Made by a program: the position numbers and the translations under genes | The notes under the pieces: generated by a model | Told to the model about the DNA's origin: nothing | The model's database searches: none | Seen by the model: the letters and a program-made list of their open reading frames with translations, nothing else | In this document: one piece after another, positions 1-8,652 of the stretch | Layout of the letters: each line of letters starts with the position of its first letter | Position numbering within the stretch: the first letter of the stretch is position 1 | DNA from: Faecalicatena sp. | GTDB taxonomy: Bacteria > Bacillota > Clostridia > Lachnospirales > Lachnospiraceae | DNA length: 23,831 bases | Assembly: GCA_009774255.1 (NCBI GenBank) | Contig: VSNK01000044.1 | Span: forward strand, 1-23,831 | Reading direction: 5' to 3'

Positions 1-1
1 A

Positions 2-76
2 CCGTCGGTTAGCAGACGCACAGCTGACACGAATATCGAGCACTATTACTTCAAGATTAATGCAATGATGTACTAG
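2..76 (+). CDS. Possible 3' end of an upstream gene (partial)
   Basis: Frame 2 is open from the first base of the window and ends at a TAG, giving about 24 residues that finish with HYYFKINAMMY. The length and clean stop fit the tail of a gene starting outside the window, on the same strand as the glycan genes. I do not recognise the family, and so short an open stretch could be chance. About 100 bp of AT-rich DNA separate it from the next gene. Confidence 0.3.
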   Translation, partial: PSVSRRTADTNIEHYYFKINAMMY

Positions 77-175
77 TCAACTCATGTAAAGCTATCATTT
101 TTTAGTAATAGGAAAAAATCCATAGTTAAAGTAATAAATAATCGAAAATAATTCTTTTAGAGGAGAATATTCAGA

Positions 176-1435
176 ATGGATGAAATAGTGATATCCATCG
201 TATGCATCACATATAACCATGAAAAGTATATTGCCGATGCGATTGAAAGCTTCCTGCAGCAGAAAACAGAATTTAAGTATGAGATCATCATCCATGATGA
301 TGCTTCAACAGATCGGACATCAGAAATAGTCCAAAAATACGAAACACAATATCCGGAGATCATACATGGGATCTACGAGAAAGAAAATCAATACAGCAGG
401 AAAAAAATAGCGTTTATGAAAAATGTCTATTCCTTATGCAAGGGAAAGTATCTTGCGTTCTGTGAAGGAGATGATTTTTGGATCGACGTTGGCAAGTTAC
501 AGATCCAGGTGGAATGGATGGAAGCCCACCCTGAATATCACCTTACCTCGCACAATGCGCTCCTTTGGAATTATTCTGAGGGGAGTGTAAAGGCGATGAA
601 CCCGTATTCTTCCGATAAGGAGGTGTCGCCTGAAGAAATCATCATGCAATATAACGGGAACCTTCCGACTGCATCCCTGGTGGCACGTGCGGAAGTACTG
701 CAGCATTTAAAGCTTTTTATGGGGTATTCCGTGGGGGATGTCATCCTGCAGCTTTGTTCTGCTGTGGAAGGAAAAATATATTATTTTAACCGTATCATGT
801 CCGTATATCGGCATATGCATACAGATTCATGGTGTGCAGAGTTTTCTGGAAACCATGAGCACCATATATCCCATTGTGTTGAAATGATAAGGTTTCTGGA
901 AGAATATGACCACTATACCCATTTTATTTACAGCAAATATATAATGAGCAGAATTCATTTATATATCCACAGCATCATACAACTGGGGCAGGAATGCTTT
1001 CTGGAAGTATTGGAGAAAAAGAGACTGAATACGCAGGACAGGGATTTTCCTTATTGGAATGAAATATTGCGGATATTTTTGCAGAGCTTTGATGAGAATT
1101 ATTATGATCCGGATTTGCAGAAGTTTGTTCAGACCCATGAGCATCTTGTAATCTTGGGCGCAGGAGATTACGCGCAGCGGATGGCAAGACAGCTAGGACA
1201 CAACCACGTGCATTTTGACGGATTTGCGGTTTCCGGCTTAGGGGAAAAAAAGCAGGAATATCTGGGAAAAACGGTTTGGAGATTAAAGGATATCCCTTTT
1301 ATGCAAAAACAGACAGGAATTATCGTAGCAATAAACCCGATCATCTGGAATCAGATTTTGGACTCTCTGGAGGCGGATAATATCACAGAATACATCTGTC
1401 CTTTTTTATTCAAATATTGTAAGGAACGCTTATGA
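176..1435 (+). CDS. GT2 glycosyltransferase with C-terminal Rossmann-like module
   Basis: This is a family 2 (GT-A fold) glycosyltransferase, expected to add a sugar from an NDP donor to a growing glycan at the cytoplasmic membrane face. The N-terminus has the typical VSIVCITYNHEKYIADAIES opening, an IIHDDASTDRT nucleotide-binding stretch, and CEGDDFW as the DXD-type metal site near residue 100. Residues from about 323 to 419 form a separate module starting VILGAGDYAQ, a dinucleotide-type glycine motif followed by alternating strands and helices. The same module recurs in six other transferases of the window. AGGAG at 161-165 lies 10 nt before the ATG. No signal peptide or membrane segment is visible. 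Donor and acceptor cannot be assigned from sequence. Confidence 0.88.
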   Translation: MDEIVISIVCITYNHEKYIADAIESFLQQKTEFKYEIIIHDDASTDRTSEIVQKYETQYPEIIHGIYEKENQYSRKKIAFMKNVYSLCKGKYLAFCEGDDFWIDVGKLQIQVEWMEAHPEYHLTSHNALLWNYSEGSVKAMNPYSSDKEVSPEEIIMQYNGNLPTASLVARAEVLQHLKLFMGYSVGDVILQLCSAVEGKIYYFNRIMSVYRHMHTDSWCAEFSGNHEHHISHCVEMIRFLEEYDHYTHFIYSKYIMSRIHLYIHSIIQLGQECFLEVLEKKRLNTQDRDFPYWNEILRIFLQSFDENYYDPDLQKFVQTHEHLVILGAGDYAQRMARQLGHNHVHFDGFAVSGLGEKKQEYLGKTVWRLKDIPFMQKQTGIIVAINPIIWNQILDSLEADNITEYICPFLFKYCKERL

Positions 1436-1493
1436 AAGTTTCCGGATATAGGCAGCACAGAAGGCGTCGTCTGTACAGAAAGGCAAAACTACA

Positions 1494-2699
1494 ATGAAAC
1501 AGATATATATTTGGGGAGCAGGATATGGCGCCCGGCAGGTTATAGATGAGATCGACAATACGAAAACAGCTATCCTGGGCATTTTAGACCATGACAAAAG
1601 GAAGCAGGGGGCGGACATATTCCCTGGAATTCCGATTATTTCCCCCACCGAAATTTCAGAAAAAGAGTTTGATTACATCCTTATTTCAGTAAAAAAATAT
1701 GAGTCGGTTGAGGAAGAGTGTACAACACTAGGCATTCCGGCCGAAAAAATCATAAGCTACTGGAAAGAAGAGGCCAGTCCCATATTTAAGAGCCGGGCAA
1801 AGAGGATCGAAACGCTGAACCATGAAAAAAATCTATTTCGGAACCGTCTGGACAGCGCGCCATACGAGTGGGGAGTAAAACGCAGCCCGCAGATCAGAAG
1901 CGGAACGGAGCTCCTGAAAAAAATCCTGGAGGATCACAGCAGCCTGTGCCGGTTTGGCGACGGGGAGTTTGAGATGATCAGGGGGAAGGGGCGGCAGCCC
2001 TGGTTTCAGAAGCCGGATGCCGCCTTAGGCAGGCGGCTGAGGGAAGTGCTGCTTTCCGAAGACGAAGGAATCAACATCGCCATAGCCCAGTGTTTTACCG
2101 GGCTTGAACGGTATAAGGAAGTATCGGCAGATGTCACCCGGGAATACATGTTTGGAGATACAAGAAAATTTATACTCGGTCTGTTAAAAGAAGACAGGGT
2201 TTACTACGACGCATGTGTCACCAGGCCGTATATCATGTATAAAGACAGAAAGAATGCGGATGAGATTTTTCCCCTGTTCAAAGAAATATGGGACGGAAGG
2301 GATATTGTGCTTGTAGAAGGGGAATATTCAAGGGCTGGTATAGGAAACGACCTGATGACAAATGCACGCTCCATTTCCCGTATCATTTGCCCTTCCCGAA
2401 ATGCATGGGGCAAGTACGATATGATATTCCATGCGATTCTGAAAAAAGTGACGGACAAGTCTCTGCTATGCATATCCCTTGGCCAGTGTGCAACTGTGCT
2501 TGCCTATGACCTGGCCCGGGAAGGCTTCCAGGCGCTTGATATCGGCCACCTCGACAATGAATATGAATGGTATCTGCGGGGAGCCGAAAAACAGGTGGAG
2601 ATTCCGGGAAAGATGGTTGCGGAGCTTCTGACGGAACAGCGGCTGGAAATGGCCGATGAAGCAGAATACAGGAATCAGATCATTGCGAAAATTCTCTGA
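1494..2699 (+). CDS. GT-D type glycosyltransferase (DUF1792) with N-terminal Rossmann-like module
   Basis: Residues 1-95 form a Rossmann-like module beginning QIYIWGAGYGARQV. A linker leads to a domain from about residue 125 to the end that matches the GT-D fold family (DUF1792), whose founding member is a streptococcal enzyme of serine-rich-protein glycosylation. The family's DXE metal motif is seen as FGDGEF (D156, E158). Later landmarks are YDACVTRPY, LVEGEYSRAGIGNDL and SLGQCATVLAYDL, consistent with the family. It is probably a metal-dependent transferase acting in the cytoplasm on a lipid- or protein-linked glycan. The start follows an AAAGG about 10 nt upstream. It lies 58 nt after the preceding GT2 gene, presumably in the same operon. 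Confidence 0.85.
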   Translation: MKQIYIWGAGYGARQVIDEIDNTKTAILGILDHDKRKQGADIFPGIPIISPTEISEKEFDYILISVKKYESVEEECTTLGIPAEKIISYWKEEASPIFKSRAKRIETLNHEKNLFRNRLDSAPYEWGVKRSPQIRSGTELLKKILEDHSSLCRFGDGEFEMIRGKGRQPWFQKPDAALGRRLREVLLSEDEGINIAIAQCFTGLERYKEVSADVTREYMFGDTRKFILGLLKEDRVYYDACVTRPYIMYKDRKNADEIFPLFKEIWDGRDIVLVEGEYSRAGIGNDLMTNARSISRIICPSRNAWGKYDMIFHAILKKVTDKSLLCISLGQCATVLAYDLAREGFQALDIGHLDNEYEWYLRGAEKQVEIPGKMVAELLTEQRLEMADEAEYRNQIIAKIL

Positions 2700-2728
2700 G
2701 AAAAGACAAAGAAACGGGAGACCAGCAG

Positions 2729-4234
2729 ATGGATTACATTATTGTGCAGGCGGGCGGAAAAGGCTCACGTCTCAAAAACCTTACAAAAAACAGACCGAAG
2801 CCGTTGGTTCCGGTTGAAAACAGGCCCATGCTGTTCCATTTATTCCGCAAATATCCGGATAAGAAATTTGTGGTGATCGCAGACTATAAGAAAGAAGTGC
2901 TGCGGGAATACCTGGAAGCTTTTTCAGATGTAAAATACCTCATGGTCGAAGCCAGGGGAAGCGGGACCTGTGCGGGGATACGGCAGGCGGCGGAGTTAAT
3001 ACCGGAGGGCCGGCCGTTTATGCTCGTCTGGTCGGATCTCATCCTGCCAGAGACTTTCTGCCTGCCGAGAGAGTATGCGCAGGATACGGCACCGGAGAGG
3101 GACTACATAGGAATTTCGGAAACTTTTTCATGCAGATGGTCATTTATAGACGGGGAATTTGTAGAGAAACCTTCCCGTGAAAACGGAGTGGCAGGATTTT
3201 TTCTTTTTACGGATAAGAAAAAGCTGGAAGGAGTTCCGGACAGTGGGGAGCTGGTCCGCTGGATGCAGCAGGAGCACAGGCAGTATAAAGAAATCAGCCT
3301 TGCCGGGACGAGAGAATTCGGGCTGCTGGAAGAATATGAAAAGCTGCCTGTAGAGAAATGCAGGCCGTTCAACCGAATCACCATCGAGGGGGATGTGCTT
3401 ATAAAAGAGGCTGTGGACGATCAGGGAGAAAAACTCTCCCGGCGCGAAAGCGCCTGGTATGCCAGGGCGGAAGAGAAGCAGATCCAGATCCTGCCTAAAG
3501 TGTATGCCATGCAGCCGCTGAAGATGGAATATATCAAAGGCAGGAATATCTATGAATGTCACCTGGACTATAAAGGAAAAAAAAGAGTGTTGGAAAAGCT
3601 GGTATCCTCATTAAAAGAACTCCATGCGTCGGAGCAGGCCGCGGCGGATCCGTTCAGCATGAAAGAGGCGTATTTTAATAAGACGATAGACAGGCTGAAA
3701 AAGGTTGAGGATCTGGTGCCTTTTGCCAGAGACCGGGAGGTTACGGTGAACGGGCGCAGATGCAGGAACGTCTTTTACCATAAGCGGGAACTGGAAAAGA
3801 GAATCGAAGAGCTGCATTGCAGCAGCTTCTGCCTGATCCATGGCGACTGTACATTCTCCAACATGATGCTCCGTGAAAACGGGGACCCGGTTCTGATTGA
3901 CCCGAGGGGATACTTTGGGTATACGGAAATATTCGGCGACGCCCGGTATGATTGGGCGAAGATGTATTACTCGATTGTCGGCAATTATGACAGGTTTAAT
4001 CTGAGAGATTTTGATCTGGACATTTCAGAGGACGGGGCGGAGCTTAAAATCGCATCAAACCGGTGGGAGGATATGGAGGAAGACTTCTTTGAGCTGACCG
4101 GGGCCAGCCGGGAAGAAATCAAGCTGATCCATGCGGTAATCTGGCTGTCGCTGACGACGTACGCATGGCATGACTATGATTCTGTGTGCGGAGCTTTTTA
4201 TAATGGGCTATACCATCTGGAAGAAATACTGTAG
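2729..4234 (+). CDS. Bifunctional sugar nucleotidyltransferase / APH-type kinase
   Basis: Two enzymes are fused. Residues 1 to about 235 are an NTP-transferase: the start IIVQAGGKGSRLKNL plus RPKPLVPV give the GxGxR and KP signature, and LVWSDLIL supplies the metal-binding Asp. Residues from about 240 to 501 form a kinase of the aminoglycoside/choline-kinase fold, with HGDCTFSN (H371, D373, N378) as catalytic loop and IDPRG (D391) as the metal-binding Asp. The order of activities recalls MurU plus AmgK, where an anomeric sugar kinase feeds an uridylyltransferase, and also LicC plus LicA for phosphocholine. The substrate is unknown. GGGAG lies 10 nt before the ATG. The gene ends 9 nt before the SIS isomerase gene, suggesting the two act on one pathway. 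Confidence 0.82.
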   Translation: MDYIIVQAGGKGSRLKNLTKNRPKPLVPVENRPMLFHLFRKYPDKKFVVIADYKKEVLREYLEAFSDVKYLMVEARGSGTCAGIRQAAELIPEGRPFMLVWSDLILPETFCLPREYAQDTAPERDYIGISETFSCRWSFIDGEFVEKPSRENGVAGFFLFTDKKKLEGVPDSGELVRWMQQEHRQYKEISLAGTREFGLLEEYEKLPVEKCRPFNRITIEGDVLIKEAVDDQGEKLSRRESAWYARAEEKQIQILPKVYAMQPLKMEYIKGRNIYECHLDYKGKKRVLEKLVSSLKELHASEQAAADPFSMKEAYFNKTIDRLKKVEDLVPFARDREVTVNGRRCRNVFYHKRELEKRIEELHCSSFCLIHGDCTFSNMMLRENGDPVLIDPRGYFGYTEIFGDARYDWAKMYYSIVGNYDRFNLRDFDLDISEDGAELKIASNRWEDMEEDFFELTGASREEIKLIHAVIWLSLTTYAWHDYDSVCGAFYNGLYHLEEIL

Positions 4235-4243
4235 GGGGAAAAG

Positions 4244-4894
4244 ATGATAGGCTATTTCAAGAAACAACTGTCGGAATTTGAACATTCCATGGAATCACTG
4301 GACGAACAACTGTTTGAGCGCTGGGTGGACGAAGCGGTAAAAACGTTAAAGTCCGGGCACAAAATCATTGTATCCGGACTGGGAAAAAATGTTCCGATCT
4401 GCGAGAAGTTTGTGGGCTCCATGGTGTCCATGGGGCTGGAGGCCTACTTCCTGCATACAAATTCGGCCGTCCATGGGGATATGGGAATCGTAAAGCCGGG
4501 CGATATGGTCATCTTGCTGACGAAAAGCGGGGAGACGGCAGAATCCATCTGCCTGACGTCTTTCTTAAAAGAACGGGAAGTCAACATGTGGTTGCTGACC
4601 TTTGTAAAGGAGAGCACGCTGGCAAAAGAGATTCCCAACCATATCATACTGGATCTGGCACATGAGGGCGATCTGTGGAACATCATGCCCAACAATTCGA
4701 CCACGATCAACCTGATTGTGCTGCAGGGGCTGGCGATGAAGATAGCCGACCGGATGGAGCTTAAGCTCGAGCAGTTTAAACAGAACCATCCCGGCGGGCG
4801 GATTGGCGAAATTTTATCAAATGAATCGAATGTATCAAATGGAACAGGAGGCTGTCATGGGCGTGAAGATGTGCATCTGTATGCCGACTTGTAA
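4244..4894 (+). CDS. SIS-domain sugar-phosphate isomerase, KpsF/KdsD-like, without CBS domains
   Basis: This is a sugar isomerase-domain protein resembling arabinose-5-phosphate isomerases (KdsD, KpsF, GutQ), which interconvert ribulose 5-phosphate and arabinose 5-phosphate. Supporting motifs are VSGLGKNVPICEKF, the VHGDMG segment, TKSGETAES (phosphate-binding SGET) and near the end HPGGRIGEIL, which in KdsD immediately precedes the CBS pair. Here the protein stops soon after, at 216 residues, so the CBS domains are absent. The HPGG motif argues against GmhA-type heptose isomerases. The tail after about residue 193 is low in family likeness and overlaps the next gene by 38 bp in another frame. 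A GGGGGAAAAG site precedes the ATG. The actual substrate could be another ketose phosphate. Confidence 0.82.
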   Translation: MIGYFKKQLSEFEHSMESLDEQLFERWVDEAVKTLKSGHKIIVSGLGKNVPICEKFVGSMVSMGLEAYFLHTNSAVHGDMGIVKPGDMVILLTKSGETAESICLTSFLKEREVNMWLLTFVKESTLAKEIPNHIILDLAHEGDLWNIMPNNSTTINLIVLQGLAMKIADRMELKLEQFKQNHPGGRIGEILSNESNVSNGTGGCHGREDVHLYADL

Positions 4895-6116
4895 CCGAAG
4901 AGAGTGCATAGGCAGGGTGCTGGAGGAAGAATTGGAGATTCTCAGGAAAACGGGGGTTGACCTCTGCATCTATGATTCCAGCGATGACGGTGCCACGGAG
5001 CAGTTGGTTTCAGGCTATCAGGACAAGGGATACCGGAACCTTTTTTATAGACATATGGATCATGCGGTCCACCCGAACAGAAAAGCCTTCCTGATTTTTC
5101 AGGAGGCGGAGCACACGGGCTATGACTATATATGGCTGCTCCATGACCATACATACTGCAGCGATGAAAAAGCAATGCGCCGCATCCTGGAAGCGTTGTC
5201 AGAGAATTTTGACTTTTACCTGCTCAATATGCAGGCCAGCGGTTTTAGGATGACAGAGATACGGAGTCTGGATGAATTTTTGGTGTTGGGAGCCTGGCCT
5301 CTGAACAGTTTTGGGACGTCAATAGTAAAGGTGGATTCCTTTCTGAAAGGGACGGACTGGCGGGCAGTTTCTGGAAAGTACCTGCGGAAGAAAACGCTGA
5401 ATTATGCCCATGTCGGGTTTTATTTTGAAAGGGCATCCCAGATGGAGAATGTCAGGATCTGCAAGGTGGAGCTTCCGAGGGAGGCATTTCTGGATTTCCT
5501 GAGATATGGAAAGACGAGCTGGGATGAAGAGACGATCCGTATCTGCACGGAGTGCTGGGGAAGTAATATTTTCATGCTTCCTGATGTTTACAAAAGCAAG
5601 CGTCAGGCTCTTCAGACACAGGATAAATGGTTCCTGGCAAAATATAAGCTGATTTTTTATAAAAAAAGCGGACAGTATGGACTCAAAAGTTTTATGAGAT
5701 ACCAAAAATGGCTCAGGCTGATATCACCGGAATCCTATTGGCAGGATATGGCGATTGCGGTGCTGCCCTTTGGCGCGTCTAAATATATATTCTGCCATAA
5801 GCTGGTGAAACGAGTAAAGAATGCCCGGCGGAAACACCAGAAAGTATTGATTTACGGAGCCGGGCGGCATGCGGCCGAATGTGCGGATCTGTTAAAAAAT
5901 ATAGGGCTGGGATTTGACGCTTTCATTGTCACATCCAAAATGGGGAACCCGGAAACCCTTTTGGGGCATCCTGTCTGCGAGGCGGAGGATTTATTGAAAC
6001 AGGATCCGGCATTTGTCATTATCGCAGTCCTGACGAGCGGGGCAGGCGAGGTAGAAGCGTATCTCGGGCGGCTTGGCAGACAAAACAAGGCATTGGATTC
6101 TATGGTTTTTGAGTAA
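4857..6116 (+). CDS. GT2-like glycosyltransferase with C-terminal Rossmann-like module
   Basis: The start chosen is the ATG at 4857, because AGGAGG sits 5 nt before it and the protein then opens with MCICMPTCNRRECIG, the usual first strand of a GT2 enzyme; the frame is open 54 bp further upstream but without a site. Residues 1 to about 300 are transferase-like, but the expected DXD is represented by LLHDHTY, so metal binding may differ from ordinary GT2. Residues 329-419 carry the recurring module (VLIYGAGRHAAECADLL, GHPVCEAEDLL). The transferase part aligns by eye with the gene at 9902 (YDSS near residue 40, HVGFYFE against HVAFYFE near residue 190), so they are paralogues. It overlaps the SIS gene by 38 bp, implying translational coupling. 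Confidence 0.82.
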   Translation: MGVKMCICMPTCNRRECIGRVLEEELEILRKTGVDLCIYDSSDDGATEQLVSGYQDKGYRNLFYRHMDHAVHPNRKAFLIFQEAEHTGYDYIWLLHDHTYCSDEKAMRRILEALSENFDFYLLNMQASGFRMTEIRSLDEFLVLGAWPLNSFGTSIVKVDSFLKGTDWRAVSGKYLRKKTLNYAHVGFYFERASQMENVRICKVELPREAFLDFLRYGKTSWDEETIRICTECWGSNIFMLPDVYKSKRQALQTQDKWFLAKYKLIFYKKSGQYGLKSFMRYQKWLRLISPESYWQDMAIAVLPFGASKYIFCHKLVKRVKNARRKHQKVLIYGAGRHAAECADLLKNIGLGFDAFIVTSKMGNPETLLGHPVCEAEDLLKQDPAFVIIAVLTSGAGEVEAYLGRLGRQNKALDSMVFE

Positions 6117-6140
6117 AAAGGAAAAAAGGATATTGCAGAC

Positions 6141-7205
6141 ATGCAGGATGAGATTTTGAGTTTTTTCAGAGGAAAAAAGGTATTTATTACGGGACATACA
6201 GGCTTCAAAGGTTCCTGGCTGTGCAGAATGCTAAAGAACGTCGGGGCACAGGTTACGGGATATGCGCTGCAGCCTGCCGGGGAGCCGACGCTTTTTACCA
6301 TTGCAGGTATAGAAGAAGGGATGCGTTCGGTCACCGGGGATGTCAGAGACTGCCAGCAACTTAAAAAGGCGTTTGACGAGGCGCAGCCGGAAATTGTTCT
6401 GCATCTGGCGGCACAGCCGATCGTCAGGGAGGGCTACAGGAATCCGGCCTACACCTATGAAACGAACGTGATGGGAACGGTCAATATTCTGGAATGCGTT
6501 CGGAACAGCCCGTGTGTGAGGTCTTTTCTGAATGTGACTACAGATAAGGTTTATCAAAATAAGGAATGGATATGGGGATACCGGGAAAATGAAGAACTGG
6601 ACGGGTATGACCCTTACTCCAATTCGAAATCCTGCTCGGAGCTGGTGACGCGAAGCTATAAAAGATCCTTTTTTTCCGGCGCGGACCATGCGGTGTCGGT
6701 TTCAACCGCGCGTGCGGGGAATGTAATCGGAGGCGGTGATTTTGCAGAGAACCGTTTGATTCCGGACTGTGTGAGGGCTGCAGTAAAAGGAAGGGACATT
6801 GTTATAAGGAACCCTTATTCCACAAGGCCGTATCAGCATGTGCTGGAGCCGCTTTACGCATATCTTATGATTGCCGCGAGACAGTATGGGAACAAAGAAT
6901 ACGCGGGAGATTATAATGTCGGGCCGGATATGCAGGACTGCGTACAGACGGGAGATTTGGCAGATAAATTTACAGGATGCTGGGGGAATGGTCTGAAATG
7001 GGTCAGCAAGCATGACGGAGGACCACATGAAGCAGATATGTTACGGCTCGATTGTTCAAAGATGAAAGCAGTCTTTGGCTGGAAGCCGCGCTGGAATCTG
7101 GACAAGGCCGTCGAAAAGACGGTAGAGTGGACAAAATGCTGGAACACGGGCGGGGACGCAGGAAACTGTATGGACATGCAGATCCAGGAATTCCTCAGGT
7201 CGTGA
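6141..7205 (+). CDS. rfbG: CDP-glucose 4,6-dehydratase
   Basis: This NAD-dependent extended short-chain dehydrogenase/reductase converts CDP-D-glucose to CDP-4-keto-6-deoxy-D-glucose in the cytoplasm. The N-terminus has the family hallmark GHTGFKGSWL (residues 18-27), followed by GDVRD, HLAAQPIVREGY and TYETNVMGTVN. TTDKVYQNKEW supplies the catalytic Asp/Lys pair of 4,6-dehydratases, and YSNSK gives Tyr159/Lys163. RPYQHVLEP in the C-terminal half is also typical. The length of 354 residues is normal for the family. It precedes rfbH by 39 bp, the standard pairing. An AAGGA site precedes the ATG by about 10 nt. The product feeds RfbH and, by inference, the ThDP-dependent branching step. Confidence 0.95.
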   Translation: MQDEILSFFRGKKVFITGHTGFKGSWLCRMLKNVGAQVTGYALQPAGEPTLFTIAGIEEGMRSVTGDVRDCQQLKKAFDEAQPEIVLHLAAQPIVREGYRNPAYTYETNVMGTVNILECVRNSPCVRSFLNVTTDKVYQNKEWIWGYRENEELDGYDPYSNSKSCSELVTRSYKRSFFSGADHAVSVSTARAGNVIGGGDFAENRLIPDCVRAAVKGRDIVIRNPYSTRPYQHVLEPLYAYLMIAARQYGNKEYAGDYNVGPDMQDCVQTGDLADKFTGCWGNGLKWVSKHDGGPHEADMLRLDCSKMKAVFGWKPRWNLDKAVEKTVEWTKCWNTGGDAGNCMDMQIQEFLRS

Positions 7206-7244
7206 AACACAGCAGGATGCATGGAGAGAATGGAGAAAAGTTGG

Positions 7245-8591
7245 ATGGCTGTTTGGAAGAATGAGAAAGAGGCAAGGGAGCAGATTAAAAAACTTGTCGC
7301 GGATTACTATAACGATTTTAAAAAGCCGGAAGCCGAAAAAAGCTTTGTGCCGGGAGACAGGATTGCATACGCGTCCCGCATATATGATGAAAAGGAGATG
7401 TGCAGCCTGACAGACGCCGTATTGGATTTCTGGCTGACAGCAGGACATTTTTCAGAAGAGTTTGAAAAGCAGTTTGCAGAATGGCTGGGCGCGCGATATG
7501 TAAGTCTGGTGAACAGCGGATCGTCTGCCAACCTCCTGGCCTTTATGGCTTTGACAGCGCCGGAGCTTGGCGACAGGCAGATTAAGCGGGGAGACGAGGT
7601 GATCACGGTTGCCTGCGGGTTCCCGACCACCGTAACGCCGATTGTACAGTATGGAGCCGTTCCGGTATTCGTAGATGTTACTGTCCCGCAGTACAACATT
7701 GACGTGGCGAAGCTGGAGGATGCATACAGTCCGAAGACAAAAGCAGTCATGGCTGCGCATACACTTGGGAATCCTTTTGACTTAAAAAATGTGAAGCAAT
7801 TCTGTAAAAGACATAATTTATGGCTTGTGGAAGACAACTGCGACGCACTTGGAACGAAGTATACGATAGACGGGGAAACGAAGTTTACAGGCACATGGGG
7901 GGATATCGGGACGAGCAGCTTCTATCCGCCCCATCACATGACAATGGGAGAGGGCGGCTGTGTTTATACGGACAATCCTCTGCTGCATAAACTTGTGAGA
8001 AGCTTCCGGGACTGGGGACGTGACTGCGTATGTCCGCCGGGGACGGACGGCCTGTGCGGACACCGTTTTGAAGGAAAGTTTGGCAGCCTTCCCCAGGGAT
8101 ATGACCATAAATATGTGTACAGTCATTTTGGGTATAACCTGAAAGTGACGGATTTGCAGGCTGCTATCGGCGTGGAGCAACTGAAAAAAATGCCGTCCTT
8201 TATCGAAGCTCGGCGCCGCAACTGGATGCGGCTGCGGGAAGAGCTGGAAGAGGTATCCGACAGGCTGATCCTTCCGGAACCGGCTGCGGGCAGCGAGCCG
8301 TCCTGGTTTGGGTTCCTGGTTGGCGTCAAGGAGGGCAGCGGTTTGGAGCGTGACAAACTTACCGCATATATGGAGGAACATAATATCCAGACCAGGCTTC
8401 TGTTCGGCGGAAATCTGGTTCGTCATCCCTGCTTTAGCCATCTACAGGGAACGGACGCGTACCGTGTGAGCGGAGGCCTGGAAATGACGGATTATGTGAT
8501 GGCGCATACGTTTTGGGTCGGCGTGTACCCGGGAATGACGGAAGAAAAAATCAGCTACATGGCCAGGGTAATGAAAGAAGCGGTAAGATAG
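7245..8591 (+). CDS. rfbH: CDP-4-keto-6-deoxyglucose 3-dehydrase (E1)
   Basis: This is a PMP-dependent iron-sulfur enzyme that removes the C3 hydroxyl of CDP-4-keto-6-deoxyglucose, the first half of C3 deoxygenation. The fold is that of aspartate-aminotransferase-like sugar aminotransferases (VNSGSSANLLA, VTPIVQYGAVPVFVDV), but the PLP lysine is replaced by His in SFYPPHHMTMGEGG (His230), the hallmark of E1. [2Fe-2S] ligands are visible as DCVCPPGTDGLCG (C261, C263, C271), with a fourth candidate in EDNC (C199). The spacing of 61 residues from C199 to C261 seems slightly longer than the known enzyme. In-frame ATGs at 7221 and 7230 also exist; 7245 is preferred because GGAG lies 9 nt upstream and the sequence then starts like the family. 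No E3 reductase gene is nearby. Confidence 0.93.
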   Translation: MAVWKNEKEAREQIKKLVADYYNDFKKPEAEKSFVPGDRIAYASRIYDEKEMCSLTDAVLDFWLTAGHFSEEFEKQFAEWLGARYVSLVNSGSSANLLAFMALTAPELGDRQIKRGDEVITVACGFPTTVTPIVQYGAVPVFVDVTVPQYNIDVAKLEDAYSPKTKAVMAAHTLGNPFDLKNVKQFCKRHNLWLVEDNCDALGTKYTIDGETKFTGTWGDIGTSSFYPPHHMTMGEGGCVYTDNPLLHKLVRSFRDWGRDCVCPPGTDGLCGHRFEGKFGSLPQGYDHKYVYSHFGYNLKVTDLQAAIGVEQLKKMPSFIEARRRNWMRLREELEEVSDRLILPEPAAGSEPSWFGFLVGVKEGSGLERDKLTAYMEEHNIQTRLLFGGNLVRHPCFSHLQGTDAYRVSGGLEMTDYVMAHTFWVGVYPGMTEEKISYMARVMKEAVR

Positions 8592-8652
8592 CGTGCGGGA
8601 AAAAACGAAGGTCCAGAAAAAATGGAATGTTGCATAAAAAATGGAGATCAAT

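Noticed and set aside
3140..3562. Minus-strand 140-residue ORF
   Set aside because: It lies wholly within the well supported nucleotidyltransferase/kinase gene and has no recognisable motif or ribosome site.
4244..4894. GmhA-type heptose isomerase feeding a heptose pathway
   Set aside because: The HPGGxxGxxL motif and VHGDMG segment point to KpsF/KdsD, and no heptose kinase of the GHMP type or GmhB is present.
5852..6334. Minus-strand 160-residue ORF across the GT2/rfbG junction
   Set aside because: It is antisense to two clear genes and has no domain likeness.
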